Assembly (NCBI GenBank): GCA_903862955.1
Contig: CAIPAH010000016.1
Span: 110,692 to 174,691, forward strand
Length of the DNA: 64,000 bases
DNA from: an uncultured Opitutia bacterium
GTDB taxonomy: Bacteria > Verrucomicrobiota > Verrucomicrobiia > Opitutales > Opitutaceae
Reading direction: 5' to 3'
Part shown: in pieces, positions 25,824 through 35,429 of the stretch
Numbering within the stretch: position 1 is the stretch's first letter
How the letters are laid out: every line of letters starts with the position of its first letter
Position numbers and translations under genes: made by a program
Notes under the pieces: model-generated
Databases searched by the model: none
What the model saw: the letters and a program-made list of their open reading frames with translations, nothing else
Told to the model about the DNA's origin: nothing

Positions 25824-27158
25824 ATGCGCATCTTGATTGCTGACGACGAGCCCGGCATCCGCCGCACCACGCGCATCGCCATCGAAACCGCCGGCCACAG
25901 CGCCGCCGAGGCGCCCAACGGCCTGCGCGCCCTCAAGTCCCTCGAAGAGGAGAATTTCGACGCCGTCCTGCTCGACCTCAAGCTGGGCGCGGACGACGGG
26001 CTCGAGGTGCTGGCCAAGATGCTCAAGGCGCAGCCCAGCCTCGCCGTCGTGATGTTCACCGCCTACGCCAACATCGCCACCGCTGTGGAGGCGATGCGCC
26101 GCGGGGCCTTCGATTTCATCCCCAAGCCGTTCACCCCCGACCAGATCCGCGCCGTGCTGGCCAAGATTGAGAAGGCCCGCGTCCTCGAGACCCGCGTCAA
26201 GTCGCTCGAGAGTGAGCTTTCGCGCGAAGCCCCGCCGATCGACTTGGATTCGACGGAGCCTTCCACCCAGCGCGCGCTCGCCGTCGCGTTCAAGGCGGCG
26301 GAGACGCCCGCGAGCATCCTGTTGCTCGGTCCGAGCGGAACCGGCAAGAGCGTCCTCGCGCGCGAGATCCACCGGCGCAGCGCGCAGCGCGACGCTCCGT
26401 TTGTGACCGTCAGTTGTCCGAGTCTTTCGCGCGAGCTGCTCGAAGCCGAGCTGTTCGGTCACGTGCGCGGTTCATTTACGGGAGCCGTGACCGACGCCTT
26501 TGGCAAGGTCGCCGCCGCGGAGGGTGGGACACTGTTTCTCGATGAGATCGGCGAGCTCGCGTTGGAAATCCAGCCCCGGCTGCTCCGCCTGCTGCAGGAA
26601 CGCGAATACGAGCGGGTGGGCGAAAACAAATCGCGCCGCGCCAACGTGCGTGTCATCGCCGCCACGAACCGCTCGCTGCTGGACGAGGTGAAGGCCGGCC
26701 GGTTTCGCGAGGACCTGTATTACCGGCTCAATGTCATCTCGGTCGTCCTGCCCGGCTTGAAAGAGCGCCCGGGCGATCTCGCGCGCTACGCCGAGAATTA
26801 CCGGCGGTTTTTCGCCGCGCGCCTGAGCAAGAAGATCTCCACCTTCTCGCCGGCCGTGCAGAGCGCGTTTGCCGGCTATCACTGGCCAGGCAACTTGCGC
26901 GAGCTGCGCAATGTCATCGAGCGCGCCACGATTCTTGCCAGCGGGGAGCAGATCGAGCTGTGCGACCTGCCGGAAGAATTCGGCATTCCCGCCGACCCCG
27001 CCATCGCCGTGGGTGCGCGGGTGACGCTCGAGGCGCTCGAGGCCGAGCACCTGCGCCGGATCCTTGCGGTCAGCCGCAACCTCGACGATGCGGCCCGCAC
27101 GCTCGGCATCGACCCCGCCACGCTCTACCGCAAGCGCCAGAAACTCGGCCTGCTCTAG
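25824..27158 (+). CDS. sigma-54-dependent response regulator, NtrC/AlgB type
   Basis: A 444-residue regulator. The receiver domain (1-120) has DDEP and phosphoacceptor Asp51 in AVLLDLKLG. The AAA+ domain has Walker A LGPSGTGKSVLA, the sigma-54 contact loop as GSFTGA (normally GAFTGA) and Walker B GGTLFLDEIGE. A Fis-type helix-turn-helix ends the protein (NLDDAARTLGIDPATLYRKRQKLGLL). It activates sigma-54 promoters after phosphorylation, presumably by the kinase encoded 12 nt downstream. The pairing of an NtrC-type regulator with a HAMP/PAS kinase is the same as AlgB/KinB of Pseudomonas. Confidence 0.92.
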   Translation: MRILIADDEPGIRRTTRIAIETAGHSAAEAPNGLRALKSLEEENFDAVLLDLKLGADDGLEVLAKMLKAQPSLAVVMFTAYANIATAVEAMRRGAFDFIPKPFTPDQIRAVLAKIEKARVLETRVKSLESELSREAPPIDLDSTEPSTQRALAVAFKAAETPASILLLGPSGTGKSVLAREIHRRSAQRDAPFVTVSCPSLSRELLEAELFGHVRGSFTGAVTDAFGKVAAAEGGTLFLDEIGELALEIQPRLLRLLQEREYERVGENKSRRANVRVIAATNRSLLDEVKAGRFREDLYYRLNVISVVLPGLKERPGDLARYAENYRRFFAARLSKKISTFSPAVQSAFAGYHWPGNLRELRNVIERATILASGEQIELCDLPEEFGIPADPAIAVGARVTLEALEAEHLRRILAVSRNLDDAARTLGIDPATLYRKRQKLGLL

Positions 27159-27170
27159 CGAAAAACCCGG

Positions 27171-28964
27171 ATGCTCCGCACGCGCCTCACCCTCGGACTG
27201 CTGCCCCTGCTGCTGCTGTTCCTGCTCGTGTGCCTCTACGCGGTGCGCACCAGCCAGGAGCTGGGCGAATCGGTGGCCAGCATCCTGTCGCGCAACTTTC
27301 GCTCAATCCGCGTCGTGCAGGACCTGCGCGATGCCGCGACGCAGATGAACGTGGCGCTGGGTGACGCGCGCTCGGGCGACGCCGCCGCGGCCCTGCCGCG
27401 TTTCGTGGCCGGCCGCGCGCACTTCAAGCGCGGACTCAACGAGGAGCTGCTCGGCCAGCCCGGCCGGGAAAAGGCGGAGCGGCTCAATGCCGTGGACGCC
27501 GAATTCCAGCGTTTCACCGCCGTCGGGGACGACACGCTGCGGCTCGGCGGCCTCAACCCGTTGGAGGTGCTCAAGCGCAGCGAAACGGCGTTCTACGCCG
27601 TCAACCACGCGCTCGACGCGTTGCTCGAGTGGGATCACCGCGAGATCGTCGAGGCCGAGGCCCGCGTGCAGATGCGCATCGACCGCACGCTGCACCTGCT
27701 GTTTGCCGCGATGGTGGTGGTCGTGGGGCTGTTCTTTTACCTCGCGTGGCGACTGGCGGATTCGTTCCTGCGGCCGATCCAGGCGCTGACGGCATCGGCC
27801 GTGGCGCTGGGTGATGGCGATCTCGAGCGCGAGGTGCCGGTGACGTCGACAGACGAACTCGGCCAGCTCGCGCGGGCCTTCAACACGATGGCGGCGCACC
27901 TGCGCGCGTATCGTGACGCCACGCTCGCCAAAGTCCTGCGCACGCAGCGGACGATGGAGGCGACGCTGACGTCCACGCCCGAGCCCGTGTTTGTGGTGGG
28001 CCGTGACGGCACGCAGGAGGTGCGCAATCCCGCCGCCGACCAACTCGCCGTGTTGCCTGACTTTGCCAACGGCTTTCCGCCGGGGCTGGCGGGGCCGCTC
28101 GACGACGTGCTGCGCAGCGGCAGCCATTACCTGCCGACGGATTACTCCAAGGTGGTCACGCTGCGTGTCGGTCGCGAGGAAAGGCATTATCTCCCGCGTA
28201 TCCTCGCCATTGGCGACAAGCTCACGGAATTCAAGGGCGCCGCGCTCATCCTGCAGGACGTGACGAAGTTCCGGCTGCTCGACGACGCGAAGACCAACCT
28301 CGTCGGCACCGTCAGCCACGAACTCAAGTCCCCGCTCACCAGCCTGCGCATGGCGGTTTACCTCTTGCTGGAGCAAAAACTCGCGGGCCTGACGGCCACG
28401 CAGCAGGAGCTGCTGGAAACGGTGCGCGACGAGGCGGACCGGCTGCTGCGCATCCTCGACAACCTGCTCGACCTGGCGCGGCTGGAAGGCGGCGCGGCCA
28501 GCCTCGACCGGGCTCCCATAAAAGTTGCGAACCTGTTGGGGGAACTGGCCGCGGAAGCGCGCAGTTTCATCGAACCCGCGGGCCTGACCCTCTCGCTGAA
28601 CCTGGCCCCGGATCTCGCGGGCGAGGAGATCAACGTCGACCGCGGCCGCATCCGGCACGTGTTCATCAACCTCCTGTCGAATGCCGCCAAGTATTCGCCG
28701 CCGGGCGGCGTCATCACGTTGGAAGCGGCGAACGCGCCGCTGGATTTCATCCGCTTCTCCGTGAGCGACCAAGGCGAGGGAATTCCGCCGGACATCCTGC
28801 CGCATGTTTTTGAGCGCTTCTACCGTGCCCCTGGCCAGAGCAAGCCGGGCGTAGGGCTGGGTCTCGCCATCGCGCGGGAAATCGTCGTGGCGCATGGCGG
28901 CAGCATCGCGTGCACGAGTGAGCCGGGACGGGGGACGACCGTGCAGTTCCTGGTGCCGCGCTGA
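27171..28964 (+). CDS. membrane sensor histidine kinase, KinB-like
   Basis: A 597-residue kinase. TM1 (GLLPLLLLFLLVCLYAV) is followed by a helical periplasmic sensor of about 145 residues, TM2 (LLFAAMVVVVGLFFYLAW), HAMP (LRPIQALTASAVALGDGDLE), a PAS-like segment (MEATLTSTPEPVFVVGRDG), HisKA with phosphoacceptor His in LVGTVSHELKSPLTSLRMA, and HATPase (NLLSNAAKYSPPGG, GVGLGLAIAREI). The domain order matches KinB. It should control the upstream sigma-54 regulator; the signal is unknown. Confidence 0.92.
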   Translation: MLRTRLTLGLLPLLLLFLLVCLYAVRTSQELGESVASILSRNFRSIRVVQDLRDAATQMNVALGDARSGDAAAALPRFVAGRAHFKRGLNEELLGQPGREKAERLNAVDAEFQRFTAVGDDTLRLGGLNPLEVLKRSETAFYAVNHALDALLEWDHREIVEAEARVQMRIDRTLHLLFAAMVVVVGLFFYLAWRLADSFLRPIQALTASAVALGDGDLEREVPVTSTDELGQLARAFNTMAAHLRAYRDATLAKVLRTQRTMEATLTSTPEPVFVVGRDGTQEVRNPAADQLAVLPDFANGFPPGLAGPLDDVLRSGSHYLPTDYSKVVTLRVGREERHYLPRILAIGDKLTEFKGAALILQDVTKFRLLDDAKTNLVGTVSHELKSPLTSLRMAVYLLLEQKLAGLTATQQELLETVRDEADRLLRILDNLLDLARLEGGAASLDRAPIKVANLLGELAAEARSFIEPAGLTLSLNLAPDLAGEEINVDRGRIRHVFINLLSNAAKYSPPGGVITLEAANAPLDFIRFSVSDQGEGIPPDILPHVFERFYRAPGQSKPGVGLGLAIAREIVVAHGGSIACTSEPGRGTTVQFLVPR

Positions 28965-29004
28965 CCGGCTGGGTGGGGGCGGACATACATCCGAACCGCA
29001 GGGC

Positions 29005-29047
29005 AATTGTGGGGTCTGTGGGGTCAGACTCAACCCAACCCATCCCT
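29005..29047 (+). repeat. short-period repeats forming the leader of the DUF883 gene
   Basis: GTGGGGTCT and GTGGGGTCA form a period-9 direct pair, followed by AACCCAACCCATCCCT running directly to the ATG at 29048. There is no Shine-Dalgarno sequence. The array is of the same general type as other start-codon-abutting repeats in the window, although more degenerate. Confidence 0.4.
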
Positions 29048-29368
29048 ATGAAAAACAACAAATCCACCACCGCCCATTCACCCAAGGAATTGCTGACGGA
29101 ACTGCAGGCCCTGGTCACGGAAGCCGAGCAGATGATCGGCGATACGGCCGGCGAAGCCTCGGAAGATGTGATGAGCAACCTGCGTTTGCGCTACGACGCC
29201 ATGCATGAGCGCCTCTCGGACTTCTATGACGGGGCCAGGAAGAAGGTTGTGGCCGGTGCGAAATACACCGACACGACGATCCGCGAGAATCCCTACCAAG
29301 CCATGGCGGTCGCGGCTGGCGTGGGCATTCTCGTTGGCGTGCTGCTCGGCCGGCGCAGCGCCAAGTAA
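29048..29368 (+). CDS. DUF883 / YqjD-ElaB-like membrane-anchored protein
   Basis: A 106-residue protein from ATG 29048. A long amphipathic helical part (SPKELLTELQALVTEAEQMI ... RLRYDAMHERLSDFY) is followed by a C-terminal membrane helix with the family motif ENPYQAMAVAAGVGILVGVLLGRR. In E. coli such proteins are tail-anchored and bind ribosomes in stationary phase. It is the first gene of a yqjDEK-like cluster with the next two genes. Confidence 0.88.
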   Translation: MKNNKSTTAHSPKELLTELQALVTEAEQMIGDTAGEASEDVMSNLRLRYDAMHERLSDFYDGARKKVVAGAKYTDTTIRENPYQAMAVAAGVGILVGVLLGRRSAK

Positions 29369-29383
29369 GCGCCGGCTTTCCTC

Positions 29384-29773
29384 ATGGAAGCCCCGCCCAG
29401 CCCTTCACCGGGATTTGTGCAGTCGATCCACACGCTGGCGGACAGCCTGCTCGCCACGCTGGAGGATCGCATCGAGCTGGTCTCGGTCGAACTGCAGGAG
29501 GAAAAACACCGCCTCATCCAGACCTTCATCTGGATCAGCGCGGCGGTTTTCACCGGCGTCATGGCCATCGCGTTCGCCAGCATCACGCTCGTCTACCTGC
29601 TGTGGGAAAGCGCCCGGCTGGCTGCGCTCGGCGGCCTCACGCTGCTCTACACGGCGGCGCTGGTCGCGATCATCGTGGGCTTTCGCCGCCACATCGCCCG
29701 CCAGCCGAAGCCGTTCGCGGCCACGCTGTCGGAAATCAAGGGGGACCGCGCATGTATCCGGACGCAGAATTGA
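29384..29773 (+). CDS. phage-holin-family / YqjE-like membrane protein
   Basis: A 129-residue protein with an N-terminal amphipathic helix (SIHTLADSLLATLEDRIELVSVELQEEK) and two membrane helices (FIWISAAVFTGVMAIAFASITLVYLLW and LGGLTLLYTAALVAIIVGF). This is the DUF1469/YqjE pattern found next to DUF883 genes. It is 15 nt downstream of the DUF883 gene and overlaps the next gene by 22 nt. Confidence 0.85.
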   Translation: MEAPPSPSPGFVQSIHTLADSLLATLEDRIELVSVELQEEKHRLIQTFIWISAAVFTGVMAIAFASITLVYLLWESARLAALGGLTLLYTAALVAIIVGFRRHIARQPKPFAATLSEIKGDRACIRTQN

Positions 29774-30069
29774 AGCGGCTCGAGATGTATAAGACGGCGC
29801 TGCGGCTGCGCATCGCCATCCGCCGGCTGGAGATCTCGCTCGCCGCCGCCGAGGTGGAGCGGCCGATCGTCTGGCTGGACAAGGTCGTCGCCGTCTGGCG
29901 CAAGCTCCGGCCCCTCGCCCAGTTTGCCGCCATCCCGGTGGCGCTGTTCCTGAAGCGCACGCTGCTGCGAAACACCGGAATCTTCGGCACCCTCCTGCGC
30001 TGGGGCCCGGCCGTCTTCGGTGCGGGCAAGCTCTTCGCCGCGATGCGGCGCTCACCGACGGCCGGATGA
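29752..30069 (+). CDS. YqjK-like small membrane-associated protein
   Basis: A 105-residue basic protein from ATG 29752 (MYPDAELKRLEMYKTALRLR). It is helical, with weakly hydrophobic segments near FAAIPVALFLKRTLL and LRWGPAVFGAGKLFAAM. Position after DUF883 and YqjE-like genes is the same as yqjK in E. coli, and length is similar, but sequence similarity is weak. The function is unknown. Confidence 0.65.
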   Translation: MYPDAELKRLEMYKTALRLRIAIRRLEISLAAAEVERPIVWLDKVVAVWRKLRPLAQFAAIPVALFLKRTLLRNTGIFGTLLRWGPAVFGAGKLFAAMRRSPTAG

Positions 30070-30145
30070 GGCGCCTTTAACCTTTGCCGGCCCCACGGTC
30101 AGGCAGTTCAGCACACCAGAATCCAACCCTCGACCCCAAGTCATC

Positions 30146-30373
30146 ATGAACAAAGTCATCAGCCTGATCCTCATCATCGCCGGCATTTACGTCTGCTATC
30201 TCGGCAACTCGCGCCGCAATTCGGCTGCCGGCGGCGTCGACACCGCTGTCGCCAAAGTCGCGGACAAGGTCACCGGTGAAGGGCACACCACCGACGCCAC
30301 CTGGTATTTCGTGGGCGGCGGCCTACTCATCGTCGTCGGGGCCATCGGCCTCACGCGTCGCAGCGGTCCCTGA
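30146..30373 (+). CDS. DUF3185 family small membrane protein
   Basis: A 75-residue protein with two membrane helices (VISLILIIAGIYVCYLG and WYFVGGGLLIVVGAIGLT) separated by a short polar loop. The pattern matches DUF3185. It ends the stress-type cluster of small membrane proteins at 29-30.4 kb; the function is unknown. Confidence 0.75.
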   Translation: MNKVISLILIIAGIYVCYLGNSRRNSAAGGVDTAVAKVADKVTGEGHTTDATWYFVGGGLLIVVGAIGLTRRSGP

Positions 30374-30396
30374 GCGACCGCGTCGGCTGTTCCGCG

Positions 30397-30460
30397 ACCA
30401 GGATTGTTCCTGGTTTCCTGGCTTCCGGCTAAAAACCATCGGACGTTCAGCCCGACCTAC
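30397..30460. repeat. hairpin and solitary REP-like unit between convergent genes
   Basis: ACCAGGA-ttgt-TCCTGGT (30397-30414) forms a small hairpin. At 30440-30460 the minus strand reads GTAGGTCGGGCTGAACGTCC, a REP-like unit related to the pair at 361-419. Both lie between the convergent DUF3185 and U32 genes and may help end both transcripts. Confidence 0.4.
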
Positions 30461-33066
30461 GTCTTCCGGTGAATCACCTGCGGGGCGGTTTCCATCTGCC
30501 CGCGGGTGACGCCCAGCTGGTGCAGCAACTTCAGCTCGCGCCACAATTCGGCTCCTGAGATTTCCCCGCGCAGGAGCTGCTGGTATTTGAAGAGGGTGCG
30601 GGTCACCTCATCCGGCTCCTCGTTGACGAACTCCACGCGAAAGCTGCGCGCGCCCAGCTCGAGGAGACGCGACACGTATTCGGCGCCCGTCTGGGCCCGG
30701 TTGTTGAAGACGGTGTTGCGGCAACCCGCGTCGGCCCGCAGCGGGAGGTCCGCCCCCACGCGGTCGCGCAGCGTCACCACGTGGTTGTCGCACGGGCGGC
30801 CGCAGTCGCGGTAGTCCTTGCCCGTCGAGAGGAACGCGCAGAACACGCAGTGCTCCATGTGAAACATCGGCATGTGCTGGTGCACGGTGAGATCGAACCA
30901 CGCCGGCGGCGCCGACTGCAGGAGCGACTCGAGTTGCGCGATGTTGAGATCGTAGCTCGCGGTCAAGCGCTCCAACCCGTGCCGGTGCAGGAAATAATCC
31001 GCCGTGAGGGCGTTCGCGACGTTCAGCGAGAAATCCCCGCGCTTCCGGTCGCCGGCGAAATAGGCCAGGTGGTCGTAGTTGCGGACGAGATAGCCGTCGG
31101 CCTCACAGGAGCGCACCTGTTTGAGGATCCACTCCTCGCCCGGCTTGAATACCCGCGGCGCGGCGACCCAAATCGAGGAACCCGGCGCGGGTTCGACGGC
31201 CTGCAACGCGCGGAAGCGGGCGACGGCGTCGCGGTAGAATTTCGGGTTCTCGAACTCGCAGTAGATCGTGCGCGCGCCAGCCGCCCACGCGGCGTCGAGC
31301 TGTGGCAGCAGCCGGATCACGGCGATCAGCTCGGCTGTGCCCTCCATAGCCTTGGCGGCGGAGCTCTCGGGTGCTGCGCTCCGGACGCCGCTTGGCGGGA
31401 CGAGCGAGGCCAGGGTGTTGTTCGTCACCGTCCAGCGCAGCGGCGCGGCACGGAGCTGTTCCAACTGGGCCACGGCTTCGCGGCGGAGGTGGTTGAGCTC
31501 GCTGACGGGCAGGATCACCGCGCCCTCGAGGTGGGAGCGAAGTTCACGCAGCACAAATGGCGTGCCGCCGAGGCGGCCGAGTTGCTCGTGCAGACGGGCC
31601 GGGGTCAGCGGCTGCTTTTCGGCGACGGCCAGCGGCACCGCGGACTCGACCTTTACGACGTGGCCGCGTTCATCCTGGGCAATGAGCGCCAGCGGCGTGC
31701 CCGTTCGACCGTGGACTTCGAGAGTGATGGGCCGCGTGAAGCGGACCTGCGTGCCCTCGAACGAGGCGCGGACTTCGCGGTCGAGCGCGGGGTCGTTGGT
31801 TTTCCAGACCAGTTGGCCTGCGGACACGCGACGCCAGTCGATGTCGCCGTCCCCGAAGCGCAGCGTGGTTTCGCCGTCGCGGCCGGCAGTGACTTGGTAA
31901 ACCCGTCCGCCCTCTTCGCGAACCTCGGGTTTGCCGGCGTCAAACACCAGGCCGTCGCCGGGCTTGAGCGGGCCGGTGAGTTTCAACGTGACGCTCTCGC
32001 CGGTAACACGGAGGACTTCGCCAAGGAACACGCCGCGCTTGGTGCCGAAACGGGCGTGGGCGAGCTCCTGGTTGTTGTTTCCCCGGAACCAGCCGGTGTA
32101 GAGCCCGCGGGAAAAAGCCATCTGCAGCTCGTACCGAGCGGCGGCGCGGTCGAGCGGGGATGTCGCGGGCGTGCCGGAAAATTCCGCCATGACCTTGTCC
32201 AGCGCCTGCCGATACACGCGCGTGATGCTGGCGACGTATTCGGGGGACTTGAGGCGTCCCTCGATTTTCAGGGAGGCGACGCCGGCGCGAACGAGGTCGG
32301 GCAGCACATCGAGGCCGGAGAGATCCTGCGGGCTGAGCAGGTAGCGGCGGTCGCCCAGCGGCACCTGTTGGCCATCGGAGATCAGGTCGTAGGGCAAACG
32401 GCAGGCCTGCGCGCATTCGCCACGATTGGCTGAGCGGCCGCCGAGCGATTCGCTAGTCAGGCACTGGCCCGAGTAGGCGACGCAAAGCGCGCCGTGCACG
32501 AAGACCTCGAGCGGCAATTGGACCTCAGCGGCGGACTGGGCGGCGTTGATCCGGGCGATGTCGGCGAGGGAATTCTCGCGGGCGAGCACGACGAGCTGGG
32601 CGCCGAGTTCCCGCGCGAAGGCCACGCCGGCGGCGCTCGTGATGGTCATCTGCGTGGAGCTGTGGATCGGGAAATCCGGCGAGAGCGCGCGGATCAGCCG
32701 GCAGATGCCGATGTCCTGGACGATCGCCGCATCCACGCCGGCGGCAATGATGGCGCGCAGGCAGTCCTCGGCTTCCGCGAGTTCGGAGGGAAAAACCAGC
32801 GTGTTGAACGTCACGTAGCCGCGCACGCCGCGGCGATGGAGGAATTCCAGCAGTGCCGGCAGGTCCGCCGTCGTGAAATTCTTCGCGCGCATGCGGGCGT
32901 TGAAGCGTTCAAGTCCGAAGTAGATCGCATCGGCGCCGTTCTCGACGGCGGCCCGCGCGCACTCCCAGTCGCCGGCCGGCGCGAGAAGTTCCGGCCGCCG
33001 CCGCGCCGCCTTCCCAGCCGGGGCAGGGGCCGGGTCGGCGAGGGAGGATGCGGGCGATGGGGTCAT
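30457..33066 (-). CDS. U32 family protein, RlhA-like (23S rRNA hydroxylation type)
   Basis: From ATG 33066 the protein has 869 residues. The N-terminal U32 domain has RRPELLAPAGDWECARAAVENGADAIYFG, HSSTQMTITSAAG, LEVFVHGALCVAYSGQCLTSESLGGRSANRGECAQACRLPYDL (Cys-rich metal site) and GRLKSPEYVASI. A long second half includes the collagenase-like DUF3656 region and a final part with EHCVFCAFL and CGRPCDN cysteines. E. coli RlhA (about 650 residues) hydroxylates C2501 of 23S rRNA with an iron-sulfur cofactor; the present protein is longer. The exact modification is an inference. It starts one nucleotide after the MFS stop, so the two are coupled. Confidence 0.82.
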   Translation of the reverse strand: MTPSPASSLADPAPAPAGKAARRRPELLAPAGDWECARAAVENGADAIYFGLERFNARMRAKNFTTADLPALLEFLHRRGVRGYVTFNTLVFPSELAEAEDCLRAIIAAGVDAAIVQDIGICRLIRALSPDFPIHSSTQMTITSAAGVAFARELGAQLVVLARENSLADIARINAAQSAAEVQLPLEVFVHGALCVAYSGQCLTSESLGGRSANRGECAQACRLPYDLISDGQQVPLGDRRYLLSPQDLSGLDVLPDLVRAGVASLKIEGRLKSPEYVASITRVYRQALDKVMAEFSGTPATSPLDRAAARYELQMAFSRGLYTGWFRGNNNQELAHARFGTKRGVFLGEVLRVTGESVTLKLTGPLKPGDGLVFDAGKPEVREEGGRVYQVTAGRDGETTLRFGDGDIDWRRVSAGQLVWKTNDPALDREVRASFEGTQVRFTRPITLEVHGRTGTPLALIAQDERGHVVKVESAVPLAVAEKQPLTPARLHEQLGRLGGTPFVLRELRSHLEGAVILPVSELNHLRREAVAQLEQLRAAPLRWTVTNNTLASLVPPSGVRSAAPESSAAKAMEGTAELIAVIRLLPQLDAAWAAGARTIYCEFENPKFYRDAVARFRALQAVEPAPGSSIWVAAPRVFKPGEEWILKQVRSCEADGYLVRNYDHLAYFAGDRKRGDFSLNVANALTADYFLHRHGLERLTASYDLNIAQLESLLQSAPPAWFDLTVHQHMPMFHMEHCVFCAFLSTGKDYRDCGRPCDNHVVTLRDRVGADLPLRADAGCRNTVFNNRAQTGAEYVSRLLELGARSFRVEFVNEEPDEVTRTLFKYQQLLRGEISGAELWRELKLLHQLGVTRGQMETAPQVIHRKT

Positions 33067-33067
33067 G

Positions 33068-34345
33068 TCAGACGAGCGCTTCGGCCTCGACGTGGGCGGG
33101 CGCGGGCGCGTCGGTTTTCGCCGGCGTGGCGACGTGGGGCGCGGCGCGACGCAGCTCCGCGGCGCAGAGCACGGCCAGGAAGAAGAAGCCGACGGAAACA
33201 TAGCCGAGGCGTGGATAGCCGACCAGATGCCCGGCGGCGTCGGTGGTGACGAACAAGCCTGCCGCGACATTGGCCAGGCCGCTGGCGGCTTGCTGGAGCG
33301 CGGCGTTGAGGCTCATGAAGCCGCCACGATAGCGCGCTTCCACGGCATTAGTCACCATCGTCATGGCAGGGGCGAAACGACCCGACATCGGCACCATGAA
33401 GCACGCCATCATCATCGCGGCGAAGCCGACCGAGGAAGGTCCCAGCCGGACCAACCCGAGCACGACGAGTGAGCCGAGCGCGGAGAGCCAGATGAAGAGC
33501 CACAGCCGGTCCATGCGGTCGCTGAGCCAGCCGATCAGCGGCATGCTGATCATCGTGGCCAGCCCCCCGACCACGTAGGCGATGGGGAGTTGGGTTTCCT
33601 CGTTCAGGCCGACGTTCGCGACGAACGACGGTGCGATGAAGGGAATGAGCACGCCGCCCGCCATCACGAGCATGCCGCCGAGGGCGAACGCGCGCCGGTG
33701 GACGGAATGCGACAGGATTTCCTTCATCTGCCGGCGGGGATCGTGGTCGACGACGGCGGTGGGCAGATGGGGCAGGGCGATGGAGGCGATCAGCAGGTTG
33801 AGGCCGGCGCAGGCACCGAGCATGAAGAATGGCGCGTGCCAGCCGGTCTTGCCCGCGAGCACGAGGCCGACGGGAACGCCGAGCACGGACGCAACGGGGA
33901 AAGCGCTCATGACCACGCTCATCGCGCGGCCGCGGCGCGCGGGCGGAATGACATCGCCCACCATGGCCGAGACCATCGAACCTGCGAGGCCGCCGAACGC
34001 ACCGGCGGCGAGCCGCGCGATCATCAGCCAGTGATGGGTTGGCGCCAGGCCGCAGGCGAAAGTCGAAACGCCGAAGCCGGCATAGAGCACGAGCAGCGCG
34101 CGCTTGCGGTCAAAGCGGTCCATGAAGAATCCACCGAGGAAGCCGCTCACGGCCGCCGCCAAGCCATAGCACGCCACCAGTTGGGTGAACTGCGCCGGCG
34201 TGATCTGGAACACCCGCATGAGCTGCGCGCCCAGCGGCATCATGATCATGAAATCGAGGATGTGCGTGAACTGCACCGCGCCCAAAGTGAGCAGCGTGGC
34301 GCGTTCGCGGGCGGGCGTGAGAGCGTGGTGACCGGAAAGGGACAT
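33068..34345 (-). CDS. MFS transporter
   Basis: A 425-residue protein with 12 predicted membrane helices. The first half contains LGAVQFTHILDFMIMMPLGAQL and the loop GGFFMDRFDRKRALL, a version of the MFS motif A (G-x-x-x-D-R). Residues FTHILDFMIMMPLG are typical of the arabinose-efflux / YdhP-like branch of drug:H+ antiporters. The substrate is unknown. It is co-transcribed with the U32 gene. Confidence 0.88.
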   Translation of the reverse strand: MSLSGHHALTPARERATLLTLGAVQFTHILDFMIMMPLGAQLMRVFQITPAQFTQLVACYGLAAAVSGFLGGFFMDRFDRKRALLVLYAGFGVSTFACGLAPTHHWLMIARLAAGAFGGLAGSMVSAMVGDVIPPARRGRAMSVVMSAFPVASVLGVPVGLVLAGKTGWHAPFFMLGACAGLNLLIASIALPHLPTAVVDHDPRRQMKEILSHSVHRRAFALGGMLVMAGGVLIPFIAPSFVANVGLNEETQLPIAYVVGGLATMISMPLIGWLSDRMDRLWLFIWLSALGSLVVLGLVRLGPSSVGFAAMMMACFMVPMSGRFAPAMTMVTNAVEARYRGGFMSLNAALQQAASGLANVAAGLFVTTDAAGHLVGYPRLGYVSVGFFFLAVLCAAELRRAAPHVATPAKTDAPAPAHVEAEALV

Positions 34346-34506
34346 GAAAACCGATAGCGTTGGGGATTTTCGGGGGAGCGCAACTGTCCGGAGGATTTCG
34401 GCGCGGGAGGGCCGATTTCAGCGCCGCGCGCCGGCCGGACGACGTCGCTGGCGTGGCCAGTGCGGAACGATGAGGCAGCGTCTCCCGACGCACTGCGCGG
34501 CGACGT

Positions 34507-35409
34507 TCAGGTGGGGAACGGACTTGAGCTGATGCGACCCTGCTCCCGCAGCAGGGAGAGAAACTGTTCCGCGCCACGGCTTTGGTAGCGTTGCAGGTGA
34601 CGGATGACGCCGATCTCACGGGTCGGGGCGCTCTCGGCCAGCCGGAGGTAGGTGAGGGTGTCCCGGTCGGCTGGCAGACGGGCGACTTGCGGCAGGATGG
34701 AAATGCCCGCGCCCATGGCGACAAAGAGCTTGAGCGTCGCCACTTGGGCGCAGCGGTAGCCGATCTTCGGCGAGAAATTGTGGTCGCCGCAGAAGCTGCG
34801 GATCTGGGCGGCCAGCGTGCTGGAGTCGCCCATCGTCACAAAGGTCTCGTCGGCGAGGTCATTGGCAGTCACCTCCGAGCGGCCCGAGAGCGGATGCCCC
34901 TTGCCCACGACCAGCAGCAGCGGCTCGGTCAGCAGAGGTTCGATCGAGAGCCGGTGATCCTTGATCGGCAAGGTGACCACGGCCAGGTCGAGTTCGCCCT
35001 CCAGCACGCCACGGATGAGATCGCTGCGAAAGTCCTCGCGCAGGTGGACGACGAGGTTGGGATGGGTCTCCCGGCATCGCTGGATCAAGGGGGCGAGCAG
35101 GTAGGGCGCAATGGTCGGCACCGCCCCGACTGTGATCAGCCGGTCCAAGGAAGGGCTGTCCTTGAGCACCTTGATGGCGTCCTCCACGTCGAAGAGGATG
35201 AGCCGGGCCCGGTCGAGAAACGTCATCCCGGCCTCCGTCAGCACCGCCTTCCGACCCAAGCGGTGGAAGAGCTTGTGGCCAACCTCCTTTTCAAGATTCA
35301 GAATCTGTTGACTAAGTGATGGTTGAGTAATGTGGCAACGTTCCGATGCCCGGGTAAAATTCCCCGTTTCGGCGACGGCCACCATGTAGCGCAATTGGTG
35401 GAGTTCCAT
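34507..35409 (-). CDS. LysR-type transcriptional regulator
   Basis: From ATG 35409 (MELHQLRYMVAVAETGNFTRASERCHITQPSLSQQ) the protein has 300 residues: a LysR winged helix (1-60) and an effector domain. It has FCGDHNF and YRCAQ cysteines 14 residues apart, but not the GHCLRD motif of OxyR, so redox sensing is only a possibility. The N-terminus resembles the OxyR/CynR branch. Palindromic ATAG/CTAT motifs lie just upstream (35430-35472). It is divergent from a small membrane protein gene. Confidence 0.88.
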   Translation of the reverse strand: MELHQLRYMVAVAETGNFTRASERCHITQPSLSQQILNLEKEVGHKLFHRLGRKAVLTEAGMTFLDRARLILFDVEDAIKVLKDSPSLDRLITVGAVPTIAPYLLAPLIQRCRETHPNLVVHLREDFRSDLIRGVLEGELDLAVVTLPIKDHRLSIEPLLTEPLLLVVGKGHPLSGRSEVTANDLADETFVTMGDSSTLAAQIRSFCGDHNFSPKIGYRCAQVATLKLFVAMGAGISILPQVARLPADRDTLTYLRLAESAPTREIGVIRHLQRYQSRGAEQFLSLLREQGRISSSPFPT

Positions 35410-35429
35410 AGGACAAGACAATGAATACG